Source: Rhodococcus sp. KBS0724 (lineage in GTDB: Bacteria > Actinomycetota > Actinomycetes > Mycobacteriales > Mycobacteriaceae). From it: a DNA stretch of 64,000 nucleotides. The stretch lies in assembly GCF_005938745.2 (NCBI RefSeq), contig NZ_VCBX02000001.1:372001-436000 (forward strand). Direction: 5' to 3'. The notes beneath the pieces were generated by a model. That model was not told where the DNA came from. It was given only the letters and a program-made list of their open reading frames with translations, and did no database searches. Both the position numbers and the translations under genes were made by a program. Positions 19,063 to 26,907 of the stretch are shown here, piece by piece. Every line of letters starts with the position of its first letter. Position 1 is the first letter of the stretch.

Positions 19063-19850
19063 CGCCAGCGCCGATGTTGCGCTGGCGATGCGACTGCCAG
19101 CGGTGGTTCCTGAATTGCCGTGGTGTGAGCGTCGGCTGGGAGTGGTTTGCCGAAATAGTAGCCCTGGCCTGTAGTGCACCCCGCGCGAATGACGGCTGCG
19201 GCTTGGTCGGCAGTCTCGACGCCTTCGGCGATGGACTCCATTCCGAGTTTGTCGGCGATCGCGGCGATGGATTCCATCACGATGAATGCCCGCTCGGACG
19301 AGTGCTCCGAATCACTGAGAGCCCAGGTGAGGCTCTGATCGATCTTCAAAATATCGAGTGGCAGTTCCGACAGCGCCGCAAAGGAGGCAAAGCCGGCTCC
19401 GAAATCGTCGAGCGCTATCCGGATACCCTCTTTATGCAGCGTCGCCAGCGTCGCGGCGGCATTCTGGCCGACGACGCCGAGTTCGGTGACTTCTACGATG
19501 ACTTTGTTGTGCGGTGTGCCGGATCGGTCCAGGGTGTCGAGTATTTCTCGCGCAGCTTCGTTGGTCGACAGCTGGCGCGGCGAGAAATTCACCGCAATAT
19601 TCAACTGGTCATCCCAGTGGGAGATGTGTGCACAGATCAAGTCGAGGGTTTGCAATCCGATGGGAATGATCAAGCCGGACAGTTCGGCCGATCGCATGAA
19701 ATCTTGCGGTTCGATGACTCCGCGAAGGGGATGGCGCCAGCGGAGGAGGGCTTCGTAGCCGGTGATAATCGAGGTTTCCAGGTGCACCTGGGGTTGGTAC
19801 AGCACTTCGAATTGATGGTCGTCGAGTGCCTCGCGAAGCTCGCGAACCAT
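19059..19850 (-). CDS. EAL-domain c-di-GMP phosphodiesterase (stand-alone)
   Basis: This 263-aa protein is almost entirely one EAL domain. Present are the EALLRWRHP signature (near residue 30), the NFSPRQL metal region, VEVTELG, LDDFGAGFASF (loop 6 acidic pair), KIDQSL and EGVET, then QGYYFGKP. These are the residues associated with active hydrolysis of c-di-GMP to pGpG. There is no GGDEF, PAS or membrane segment. The start is taken at 19850, where AAAAGGA lies upstream; an alternative ATG at 19922 adds 24 residues without a good ribosome site. No other c-di-GMP gene is in the window. Confidence 0.85.
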   Translation of the reverse strand: MVRELREALDDHQFEVLYQPQVHLETSIITGYEALLRWRHPLRGVIEPQDFMRSAELSGLIIPIGLQTLDLICAHISHWDDQLNIAVNFSPRQLSTNEAAREILDTLDRSGTPHNKVIVEVTELGVVGQNAAATLATLHKEGIRIALDDFGAGFASFAALSELPLDILKIDQSLTWALSDSEHSSERAFIVMESIAAIADKLGMESIAEGVETADQAAAVIRAGCTTGQGYYFGKPLPADAHTTAIQEPPLAVASPAQHRRWR

Positions 19851-20027
19851 GCGGATTCCTTTTCGTTCTGTTCCCGCCCACCGCACTGCTGTGCGGTTGC
19901 CCCCAACGGGTGCTTTGGTCATGTCGAGGGCAAGCCCCCGCTTGTAACATGCCCAGGGCTAGCCGTCCTGGTTCCCTTCACCTATGCCGAAACGGTACTT
20001 CACTCGGAAGCAATTGCCAATGATTAA

Positions 20028-20981
20028 CTATTGTCCGGATTGCCTGACGGGGTCCACGGGATCTGCACTTGTGAAGATCCAAGGGTCACGCGGAACCTTC
20101 TGCGGATCGAAACGATCAGCTAGTTCCATCGGTGAAACCACTTCGCCGGGTTCGGCTAATCCGACGCTCGACGCAATCAGAGTCAGAACTTCGGCTGGGG
20201 TGCGGCCGAGGTCGCGTTGATCGGAGAGGGTGACCGCCCCATCCCGTTTGGCCAGACGCTTGCCTTCGGAGTTGAGTGCGAGGGGGACGTGGGCGTAGAT
20301 CGGCGGTGTGACGCCGAGGAGTGTTGCCAGGTAGGCCTGGCGCGGTGCTGATGTCAGAAGGTCGTCGCCGCGGACAACCTGATCGACATTCTGGGCGCCG
20401 TCGTCGACCACTACTGCCAAATTGTAGGCGGGAACTCCGTCGCCGCGGAGTAACACCACATCGTCAACAATTCCGGATACGTTGCCGTGCAACATGTCTC
20501 GAACGGTGAATGACGTCGTCTCGGCGCGCAGGCGCAGTGCCGGTTTTCGGCCGGAGGTCAGCTTGTCGGCTTGCTCGGAATGTGTGAGATTCCGGCACGT
20601 TCCTGGGTAAGCCCCATCCGGCGCATGGGGTGCGGACGGCGCCTGCTGAATTTCCTTGCGCGTGCAGAAGCAGGGATACGTCAGCCCGCGATCGGTCAAT
20701 GCGGTGATCGCGTCTGCGTACCGCGGCAGTCGGTGCGACTGTTTGACTACGTCGCCGTCCCAGTCGATGCCGAGCGCTCGCAGATCATCCAGTTGGCGTT
20801 CCATGGCTCCTGGCCGCACACGATCCAGATCTTCGACGCGAATGAGAAAATCGCGACCGGTCGTCCGGGCAAACAGCCAGGCAAGGAGGGCTGTACGGAG
20901 GTTCCCCAGATGCAGATCGCCGGAAGGGCTCGGTGCAAATCGTCCTGCTCCTGGCACGTCAGCCCACAGATCCGAGAGCAT
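20028..20981 (-). CDS. gluQ: Glutamyl-Q tRNA(Asp) synthetase
   Basis: This 317-aa paralogue of glutamyl-tRNA synthetase catalytic core has no anticodon-binding domain. It attaches glutamate to the queuosine base at position 34 of tRNA-Asp. Visible are FAPSPSGDLHLGNLRTA (HIGH-like, near residue 15), the CFC plus YPGTC zinc ligands characteristic of GluQRS (near 103-128), RGDDLL and the KMSKS-like EGKRLAKRDGA (near 237). It is a late step after tgt (15236), with the transporter in between, so the window holds salvage, insertion and hypermodification genes. The ATG overlaps the upstream TetR gene by 23 nt. Confidence 0.93.
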   Translation of the reverse strand: MLSDLWADVPGAGRFAPSPSGDLHLGNLRTALLAWLFARTTGRDFLIRVEDLDRVRPGAMERQLDDLRALGIDWDGDVVKQSHRLPRYADAITALTDRGLTYPCFCTRKEIQQAPSAPHAPDGAYPGTCRNLTHSEQADKLTSGRKPALRLRAETTSFTVRDMLHGNVSGIVDDVVLLRGDGVPAYNLAVVVDDGAQNVDQVVRGDDLLTSAPRQAYLATLLGVTPPIYAHVPLALNSEGKRLAKRDGAVTLSDQRDLGRTPAEVLTLIASSVGLAEPGEVVSPMELADRFDPQKVPRDPWIFTSADPVDPVRQSGQ

Positions 20982-21564
20982 CGTGAATTTCCATGTCGTG
21001 GAGGGTGAGCTTTATCTGACTCTCCAGGGCGTACTCGAGATAATGCGGCGGGTACATTCCGGGATTGCCTATCGCGTCGAGTGCCAGTCCGTCGACGGTC
21101 GCGAGGAGAAGCGCCGCGCGGGTTTCGGCTTCAGGCAACCTGATTCCGATCAGAACTGCGCAGATGCCGGTGCGAATAGTGAACAGCATTGTCCGGCGAA
21201 TGTCCGCCAACGATTCGCTGGTGACAGCCCGGATGGCAAATGCGGCCAGAACATGTGCTTCGCGGGTGCGCTGCTCGTCCAAGGGAAGCAACTGTGACAA
21301 AGCCTGGAAAAGCACAACGTGAGGATCGGTGCCGGCGGGAGGTCGAGTGAGTCGGCTCAGTATTCGATCGGCCAGAGTGCGCAGAGCGAAGGTGAGCATC
21401 TCGTCCTTGGTCGAGAAGTGGTGCTGCACGGCACCGATCGAGACGTCGGCGCGTTTTGCCACCTCGCGGACACTCGCATTCTCGAGTCCCGATTCAGCTG
21501 CAACGTCGAAAAGTGCCGTGGCCAGCAAGTCCGGGTTGGTGGCTGATTTCCGACGTTCAGGCAT
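20959..21564 (-). CDS. TetR-family transcriptional regulator
   Basis: This 201-aa regulator has an N-terminal helix-turn-helix of TetR type (LATALFDVAAESGLENASVREVAKRADVSIGAVQHHFSTKDEML, residues about 10-55) and a helical ligand domain. The ATG at 21562-21564 is chosen as the start of MPERRKSATN; a longer frame to 21669 is possible but adds non-conserved residues. Its 3' end overlaps gluQ by 23 nt, so the two are probably cotranscribed; whether it controls gluQ is unknown. Confidence 0.8.
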   Translation of the reverse strand: MPERRKSATNPDLLATALFDVAAESGLENASVREVAKRADVSIGAVQHHFSTKDEMLTFALRTLADRILSRLTRPPAGTDPHVVLFQALSQLLPLDEQRTREAHVLAAFAIRAVTSESLADIRRTMLFTIRTGICAVLIGIRLPEAETRAALLLATVDGLALDAIGNPGMYPPHYLEYALESQIKLTLHDMEIHDALGSVG

Positions 21565-21616
21565 GCGACGGACATTACCCGCGTAACGAAACAATTCGCA
21601 CGTCAGGGGAGGTTTT

Positions 21617-22177
21617 TCAGGCGGTTCGACCGAGATATGCAAGGAGTTTGGTTGCCTTGTCGGCATCATCGGCCACCGAAATCTCGGGGCCGCAGACTCC
21701 TTGCATACGAATCGAATCGCCTAGGCCGGCGGCAACCTGCGATACCCACTCAACGTCCCTTTCCGGAATCGAGGTGTCGGTGCCGGTCGCGGCTGCGAGG
21801 TCCCAGCCGTGCACGACCAGATCGAAGCACAGAAAACCGTCGACGGTGGCTCCGAGGTTGGTTCGGCCGAAATGGCCGTCGTATTCGAGGGTCGACTTTT
21901 CCGGATCGTCGAGAATTGCCTGCATCGAATCGCGCACTGCAGCCCAGGCGGCGGACGGGTTGTCGTCGACGGACGGTCCTGGCGCCAGTTCGAGGCCGAC
22001 GACCTTGACCATGTCGCGTTCGCTGTCGATCACGTGCCGGACCACGTCGCGAGCCGTCCACCCTTCGCACGGAGAGTTGTTGTCCCACCGGTCCTCAGGT
22101 ACTGCGTCGATCCGCTGGGTGAAACCGGCGGCGAGGTCACGGTAGCGATCTGCGGGGGAGATATCGGCTGTAGTCAT
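21617..22177 (-). CDS. TIGR03086-type metal-binding protein (DinB/mycothiol maleylpyruvate isomerase fold)
   Basis: This 186-aa four-helix-bundle protein has a typical N-terminal CEGWTARDVVRHVIDSERDMVKVVG block (residues about 37-61), with metal-ligand candidates His in VRHVIDSE and the later LVVHGWDLAAATG. The family is widespread in mycothiol-producing actinobacteria; members are thought to be mycothiol- or metal-dependent transferases of unknown substrate. ATG overlaps the upstream AraC stop (ATGA), so translation is coupled to that regulator. Confidence 0.75.
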   Translation of the reverse strand: MTTADISPADRYRDLAAGFTQRIDAVPEDRWDNNSPCEGWTARDVVRHVIDSERDMVKVVGLELAPGPSVDDNPSAAWAAVRDSMQAILDDPEKSTLEYDGHFGRTNLGATVDGFLCFDLVVHGWDLAAATGTDTSIPERDVEWVSQVAAGLGDSIRMQGVCGPEISVADDADKATKLLAYLGRTA

Positions 22178-22992
22178 GTCACTGATTCTTCAGGATGACG
22201 CCGGGACCGCGATTGATTATTTCGGACATTCTCCGAAAACGTGACCACCGAGCCTGGGCCGTGCCAGTCGGGAGCTTCACTACGCAGTAGTTCTGCGGGT
22301 GTCATCGACGAAATGCGGCGGCAATCGCGCGAAAGGTGAGCCTGGTCGCTGTATCCCGCGAGGGCGGCGAGTCCGGCGAGGGGAATCGAAGAGCGTCGGC
22401 GCGCGAGCGTCATGAACCGCTGCAGTCGCAGGATGGCTCGTAGTGTTGCTGGTCCGTATCCGAATGCGTCATTGCATCGACGCTGCAGCTGCCGGGAAGT
22501 GAGGGCTGCATGGTCGGCAAGAGCGTCGACGCTCCACGAGTGGTGAGCCAGCGCTGCGCTGACGGCGGACGCCACCGGATCCGGCGATCGAGTGCTCCGG
22601 TTCCAGGACCTGACCATGTCTTCGAGGACGATCACACGCTGAGTGGCTGGAGTATTTTCCAAGCGGTCCAACAGGATTCGTGACGTTCGGCTGCCGGTCA
22701 GATCGCTCAGTTCGGCTCGGGCGTTGCGTAGATCCGACGCCGGAATTCTCAGAAGTGGAGCTGCAGAACCCGGGCGGAATCGAACGCCGACCGATTCGGT
22801 TCCGGGCGGAAGCGTGAACGACCAAGCCGAGGTTTCGGGGCCGCACACACGGATCCCCACTCCACGAATCCACAGGATGTCCATGCACGCGTCGGGGACA
22901 AGAAGGTGTTCGCCCTCGGCGCGGGCAGTCCATCCGCAGACAAGTACGTCAGCCAAGTCCGTCGCGGCGGCTTGTGGCAGGTACCAGCTCAT
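22174..22992 (-). CDS. AraC-family transcriptional regulator
   Basis: This 272-aa regulator has an N-terminal effector-type half with VCGPETSAWSFTLPPGTESVGVRFRPG (residues about 52-78), like the DUF6597/AraC group, and a C-terminal pair of helix-turn-helices (WSVDALADHAALTSRQLQRRCNDAFGYGPATLRAILRLQRF and LAGYSDQAHLSRDCRRISSMTPAELL). The stop overlaps the start of the TIGR03086-type gene by 4 nt, suggesting a regulator-effector pair transcribed together. Confidence 0.85.
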   Translation of the reverse strand: MSWYLPQAAATDLADVLVCGWTARAEGEHLLVPDACMDILWIRGVGIRVCGPETSAWSFTLPPGTESVGVRFRPGSAAPLLRIPASDLRNARAELSDLTGSRTSRILLDRLENTPATQRVIVLEDMVRSWNRSTRSPDPVASAVSAALAHHSWSVDALADHAALTSRQLQRRCNDAFGYGPATLRAILRLQRFMTLARRRSSIPLAGLAALAGYSDQAHLSRDCRRISSMTPAELLRSEAPDWHGPGSVVTFSENVRNNQSRSRRHPEESVT

Positions 22993-23042
22993 TTCGCGAG
23001 CCTAACCAGGACCACCGACACGTCGGATTTCGATGGTTCTTG

Positions 23043-23717
23043 TCAGTCGATCGGACCGAACCTGTATCCGAATCCGCGCACGGTCTTGATGTACTGGGGA
23101 TTGGCCGGGTCGGATTCGAGTTTCGAACGCAAACTTTGAATATTGGCGTCGACGGCGCGAGTCTTGCTTGAACTCGTTTCACCCCACACCTTCGCGAGAA
23201 GCTGAGGTCGGGAGTAGAGGTGGCCGGGGTGCGTCGACATTTCGAGGAGCAGGCGCAATTCGGTTCGCGTGAGGTCGAGACGTCGACGTCGGATGGTGGC
23301 GGTCATGGATCGGCGGTCGATCGTCAACTCGCCGTGGCGCTCTCGCTTGTCCGTCTGTGGGGTGGGTGTACTGCGGAGGAGGCTGGTTATCCGAGAATCG
23401 AGGCTACGAGCGTCGAGTGGGTTGATGGCGAAGTCCGACGCGACCTGTGGTGGGGCATCGTCGATGTCTTCCGGGGACTCGACAATCATGATGATCGGAA
23501 TCTCGCTGCGGAGCCGGATCTGGCGGGCTACTTCGAAGCCGTCGATGTCCGGGAGTGAAAGATCGAGAACCGCAACATCGAAGTTGTCGGTGCCGAGTGC
23601 GTCGAGGCTGTTTCTTCCGGACGCGAACAGGTGAACGGTGTGGCCGACGCGCTCGAGTTCGACGCCGAAGGTCTCGGCCAGCGCAGGCTGATTCGTCGCC
23701 GCGAGAATCACGCTCAT
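23043..23717 (-). CDS. Orphan OmpR-type response regulator with degenerate receiver
   Basis: In this 224-aa protein the receiver domain (residues 1-115) keeps the phosphoacceptor-like Asp in VLDLSLPDIDG (residue about 52), but the acidic pair after beta-1 is missing (VILAATNQP) and the conserved Lys of beta-5 is Asn (FAINPLDA). The C-terminal winged helix is intact: LDLTRTELRLLLEMSTHPGHLYSR and VDANIQSLRSKLE..YIKTVRGFGYRF. No histidine kinase lies nearby. It probably binds DNA without classical Mg-dependent phosphorylation, as described for atypical regulators such as GlnR-type proteins; this is inference. Confidence 0.85.
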   Translation of the reverse strand: MSVILAATNQPALAETFGVELERVGHTVHLFASGRNSLDALGTDNFDVAVLDLSLPDIDGFEVARQIRLRSEIPIIMIVESPEDIDDAPPQVASDFAINPLDARSLDSRITSLLRSTPTPQTDKRERHGELTIDRRSMTATIRRRRLDLTRTELRLLLEMSTHPGHLYSRPQLLAKVWGETSSSKTRAVDANIQSLRSKLESDPANPQYIKTVRGFGYRFGPID

Positions 23718-23869
23718 GTATTGCCACCCTGTTGCTAGTCGTCTCGGTAACCCGTCAATCCCGACGTCAGCCAGTGTTGCAGATCACCATTGACCCGGCC
23801 ACTTCGACAACCTCGCCGACCGCGATTGTTCTCTACCGGCAGTATCGGTGTCCTCGGTAAACTCGCAGG

Positions 23870-24175
23870 ATGGGCACACTCTTTGCGATGTCACTGCCGG
23901 GACTGCTGGTGCTTCTGGTTCTGTGTGCGTTCGTGGAAACGCTGTGGAATCGGATTACCGGGGGTCGTGCGTTGCCGTGGACTAAGCGCAGAACCTCGCG
24001 CCCAGTGGCCGCCACCGGATTCGAGGAAGTCGCTGCGCTGTTCCAAGGCGGAAAGCACCACGAATTCGAGCAACGGCAAACGACGTTGATGCATCGCGAG
24101 GACGGGGCAGAAGGCGAACCTGCGTGGGTTGCCGTCGATACCGATACGAACACCGTTGTCCTGCGAGCGCAATAG
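23870..24175 (+). CDS. Small membrane-anchored protein (DUF6191-like)
   Basis: This 101-aa protein has one N-terminal hydrophobic helix (LPGLLVLLVLCAFVETLW) followed by a basic, then acidic soluble tail. The layout matches small actinobacterial proteins grouped as DUF6191, of unknown function. TAAACT (23858-23863) ends 6 nt before the ATG and no well-spaced ribosome site is seen, so a leaderless mRNA is possible. It is the last chromosomal gene before the integrated element. Confidence 0.65.
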   Translation: MGTLFAMSLPGLLVLLVLCAFVETLWNRITGGRALPWTKRRTSRPVAATGFEEVAALFQGGKHHEFEQRQTTLMHREDGAEGEPAWVAVDTDTNTVVLRAQ

Positions 24176-24295
24176 TCGTCGAGGAATCAAGTGTGCTGGG
24201 AGATTTGCCGGCCCGCGCCAAAGCAGTGGGTGCAGTCTCTCCACCAGGTTTGTCGAGGTCGGCAGCGCGGGCTTCAAACGGAGAATGGCATAAAA

Positions 24296-24327
24296 AAGTC
24301 CCCGACCAGATGTCTGGTCGGGGACTT
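24296..24327 (-). terminator. Displaced original tRNA-Ser terminator
   Basis: A perfect 15-bp stem (AAGTCCCCGACCAGA at 24296-24310 and complement at 24313-24327) has a run of six A/T at the outer end (24292-24297). It sits 3 nt outside the left att copy, exactly where the terminator of the uninterrupted tRNA-Ser gene should be. It now follows only the orphaned 3' tRNA fragment. Confidence 0.75.
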
Positions 24328-24330
24328 CCC

Positions 24331-24360
24331 TGGCGGAGGATAGGGGATTTGAACTCCTGA
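24331..24360. repeat. Left attachment site (copy of tRNA-Ser 3' end)
   Basis: The first 24 nt (24331-24354) are identical to 33330-33353, followed by one T/C difference and five more identical bases. It begins with the complement of CCA and covers the acceptor and T arms of tRNA-Ser. This is the remnant of the original gene end after integration; crossover must lie within this segment. Confidence 0.92.
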
Positions 24361-24460
24361 CACCACACAAACATGTGGATACAAGCGAGGACAGGAAACA
24401 ACCTCTGACCTGCTGCTTACCTCGTCACTGACCTATCAAACAAGCATCCAGATACATGCT

Positions 24461-24494
24461 CATGCAATAGCGGTATTGCATGGACTGTTGCATG
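24461..24494. promoter_or_regulatory. Left arm-type integrase sites
   Basis: CATGCAATA (24461-24469) and its exact inverse TATTGCATG (24474-24482) are followed by TTGCATG (24488-24494). The arrangement TATTGCAT-N6-TTGCATG recurs in the same orientation at 33251-33271 near the other end. Such paired repeats flanking the core are typical of P and P' arm sites bound by the N-terminal domain of tyrosine integrases. The region 24361-24575 holds no other recognisable gene. Confidence 0.65.
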
Positions 24495-24575
24495 GGCCTC
24501 TCGCACACGCGGGGAACTATCAAACAAACCGACCAAGCGGGACAGACCAGCACGCGTTCAGTACTGTCGTCGGGT

Positions 24576-24743
24576 ATGACACTCAATGATCGGCTAGAGC
24601 AGCAGAGCAAGCAGGTTGCGACGAAGGAAGTCCTGTTGGATTTGGTTGTGGAGTCTGCGGGCAAGGTGAACCCTGGGAATGCTGAGGCTGTGCGTGCGCT
24701 TGCTGAGGCGTACTCGTTGGTGATTCACGGCCCCAAGGCTTAG
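24576..24743 (+). CDS. 55-aa element-encoded protein of unknown function
   Basis: The small product begins MTLNDRLEQQSKQVATKEVLLDL and is predicted mostly helical. TACTGT (24562-24567) lies 8 nt before the ATG with no clear ribosome site, a leaderless arrangement also seen at other genes here. An in-frame start at 24480 would run through the arm-type repeats and is rejected. It is convergent with terL and is followed by its own terminator. No family is recognised. Confidence 0.55.
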   Translation: MTLNDRLEQQSKQVATKEVLLDLVVESAGKVNPGNAEAVRALAEAYSLVIHGPKA

Positions 24744-24759
24744 TTCGGTTGGGTTGGTT

Positions 24760-24793
24760 GGCCCCACTTGCCTCGTCGGGCGGTGGGGCCTTT
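24760..24793 (+). terminator. Terminator after the 55-aa ORF
   Basis: Stem GGCCCCAC (24760-24767) with GTGGGGCC (24783-24790), 15-nt loop, then TTT. It may serve both the small plus-strand gene and, from the other side, terL. Confidence 0.65.
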
Positions 24794-24893
24794 CCATCCA
24801 GTTCTATGCATAATTATCCAGTTGATTGGATATTCATAGGTCGAGTCTATGAGTTGGCAAGGCTGTGAGGTACGAGCAGGCGCGGCAGTGTCT

Positions 24894-26393
24894 TTACCAG
24901 CCGTCTCCCTTGTTCCTTCCTCGTGATCGTTGGAGTGCGTGTTCGACGTTGAGGCAGCTGGGTTGTTTGGGGATGCGGACGCCTGTGCCTGTGGTGATGA
25001 GGTCGCGGTGGTTAGCTCGGGGGTTGTCTGGTCGGTAGGCGTAAACGCTGCCGTCTGCGGTGGATATGGCTTGGCATAGGGCCATGGCTATGTCGTCGTG
25101 TCCGGCTGCTTCGGGGACTCGGATGCGGAGTTGGCCGGTGTCGGTTTGTTCGTATTCGAGGTTGTGGAGTTGGCGGAGTAGGTCGGGGTGGTTGGGGAGG
25201 ATGAGCCGGCCTTGTTGGAGGAGGAGTTTGATGCCTCCGAATCCTGATGCTTTGTATCGGTTGTCGGTGTTGACGGGGATGACTCGGGTGGGCCAGCGCG
25301 CTTTGTCGAGTCGTTTGGATTGCTTGGTGCGTTGCATGGTGTTGCGGAGGACTTCGGTGGGCATGGCCCCGACACCGTTGGTTTCGGACACGACGGACAT
25401 CAGTTGGTAGGTGCGGCCGATCTCTTCGATGCGGTTGACGAACCAGCTGTACGGCTTCTTGTGGTGCGATTCGAGCCAGGGGATGAAGTAGATGAGGTCG
25501 TCACCGACTACGGCTTGGTTCAGTTCTTGGTCGTCGAGGACTGCGAGAGCAACGAACGCATGGGCATCGGAGAAGCCCCAGTCGAGGCCTGCGGTGATGA
25601 GTTGTCCGTGGGCGTCTTTGGGGTCGAGTAGGTCATAGTCGGCTACGGCGTTGTCGAGTTCTTCCATGGTGAAGTAGGCGCCGGCCTCGTTGACCCATTC
25701 GGCGAGGACTTCGGTGGTGAACTTGATGGTCGACCAGGTGCGTCGCCAGTCTTCGATGAGGTCGAGGTCGGCGAGGGGTGATGCGGTGGTGGGCCAGTGC
25801 CAGGATTGGAGTTTGGCACTGGGGGATGTCATGCCCTCGTTGTACTTCTGTCGGAAGAAGTGGTCGTTCTTTCCCCAAGGGGTGGATGCGAGGATGACGC
25901 GGCTGCCGGGGCGGGCGACGATGGCGGGTTCTGCGGCTTGCCACAGGCTCATGCTGATGAATCCAGCCTCGTCGACGATGAGTAGGTCGATGGAGTCGCC
26001 GCGGGCTCGGGCTTCGGATGCGGGGATGGATTGGATGGTGGATCCGTTGCCGAGGGTGAGGAGTTGTTTCTTGTCGTCGAGGACTGCGGCGTTGAGTATG
26101 GGGCTGTTGCGGGCGAGGTGTGCGCAGTCTGCGAGGACTCGGAGGGAGGAGTCTTCACCGTTGGAGATGACGAGGACGCGGACGTTGGCGCGGATGTAGG
26201 CGGTGTGGAGGGCGACGACTGCGAGGACGCGTGACTTGCCTACCTGCCGGCCGGCGCACATGACGCGGTAGCGGGCCGGGGATCGGGCGAAGTCGGCTTG
26301 GTAGTCCCACAGGGGTACGCCGATGGCGTGTTCGGCGAAGTAGGCGGGGTCGTCGATGAGTTGTTGGATGTCGAGGTTGACGGTGGGTGTCAT
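24894..26393 (-). CDS. terL: Phage terminase large subunit
   Basis: This 499-aa packaging motor and nuclease has an adenine-side motif region WDYQADFA (near residue 29), Walker A-like CAGRQVGKSRV (near 46), Walker B LLIVDEAGF (near 140), coupling motif ILASTPWGK, and the RNase H-like nuclease with AGLDWGFSD (near 250) and the late acidic AGHDDIAMA. The start at 26393 overlaps the terS stop by 4 nt (ATGA). The gene appears complete and intact, so the element could in principle package DNA. Codons on its strand favour C- and A-ending forms, unlike surrounding chromosomal genes. Confidence 0.9.
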   Translation of the reverse strand: MTPTVNLDIQQLIDDPAYFAEHAIGVPLWDYQADFARSPARYRVMCAGRQVGKSRVLAVVALHTAYIRANVRVLVISNGEDSSLRVLADCAHLARNSPILNAAVLDDKKQLLTLGNGSTIQSIPASEARARGDSIDLLIVDEAGFISMSLWQAAEPAIVARPGSRVILASTPWGKNDHFFRQKYNEGMTSPSAKLQSWHWPTTASPLADLDLIEDWRRTWSTIKFTTEVLAEWVNEAGAYFTMEELDNAVADYDLLDPKDAHGQLITAGLDWGFSDAHAFVALAVLDDQELNQAVVGDDLIYFIPWLESHHKKPYSWFVNRIEEIGRTYQLMSVVSETNGVGAMPTEVLRNTMQRTKQSKRLDKARWPTRVIPVNTDNRYKASGFGGIKLLLQQGRLILPNHPDLLRQLHNLEYEQTDTGQLRIRVPEAAGHDDIAMALCQAISTADGSVYAYRPDNPRANHRDLITTGTGVRIPKQPSCLNVEHALQRSRGRNKGDGW

Positions 26394-26905
26394 GGGGTGG
26401 CCTTTTCTCGTGCGGCGTTGGCCTGTGAGAGGAGGATTGAGTAGTCGATTTGTGCTGCGGCAGAGTCTTTTTGGAGTTTTGCGCGGCTGATGGGGTCCAT
26501 GCCCAACGTTGCGCGGAGTGCTGCGGCTCTGCCTTCGTAGGTGGGGAGAAGTTTCGCCGCGGGTGTTGCTTGACCGACCTCGTCGATGAGTCCGTGGATG
26601 CCTTGGTCGTCGATCCAGTCGTGCAGCAGATCGCACTTGGCTTCGAAGCGTGCCCATGCGAGGAGGGCAGGTTCGTAGGACGGGTCTCGGAGGTAGGGGG
26701 CTTGTTCGAGTGCTGTCTTGACCCAGGCTTCGGCGAGGGGTGCGAGGGAGCGTTCGGAGTGCGCGCCGTGCTTGAGGGAGAGGGTGTTGTTTTTCTCGAA
26801 GGGTGGGCGTTGGCCTTCGAACTCTTGCCCGGGGAAAGCAGGCGTGAAGGGGGTGACCTCCACGCCTGCTTTCTTGCGGGCGCGCCGGATGGGTGCGCCT
26901 GCCAT
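26390..26905 (-). CDS. terS: Probable terminase small subunit
   Basis: This 171-aa protein contains FEKNNTLSLKHGAHSER (residues about 37-53), a signature seen in actinophage small-terminase-like proteins, then a mainly helical body. It overlaps terL by 4 nt and follows the capsid gene by 2 nt, the usual position of terS. A DNA-binding helix-turn-helix is not obvious by eye, so the functional call rests on motif and position. Confidence 0.7.
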   Translation of the reverse strand: MAGAPIRRARKKAGVEVTPFTPAFPGQEFEGQRPPFEKNNTLSLKHGAHSERSLAPLAEAWVKTALEQAPYLRDPSYEPALLAWARFEAKCDLLHDWIDDQGIHGLIDEVGQATPAAKLLPTYEGRAAALRATLGMDPISRAKLQKDSAAAQIDYSILLSQANAAREKATP

Positions 26906-26907
26906 GA

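Noticed and set aside
24461..24482. Terminal inverted repeat of an insertion sequence
   Set aside because: There is no transposase; the same motif at the other end is a direct, not inverted, pair and fits integrase arm sites.
24808..24840. TATCCA-N6-TGGATA inverted repeat as an operator or cos site
   Set aside because: It is short, single and without a related copy; packaging-site function cannot be supported from sequence.
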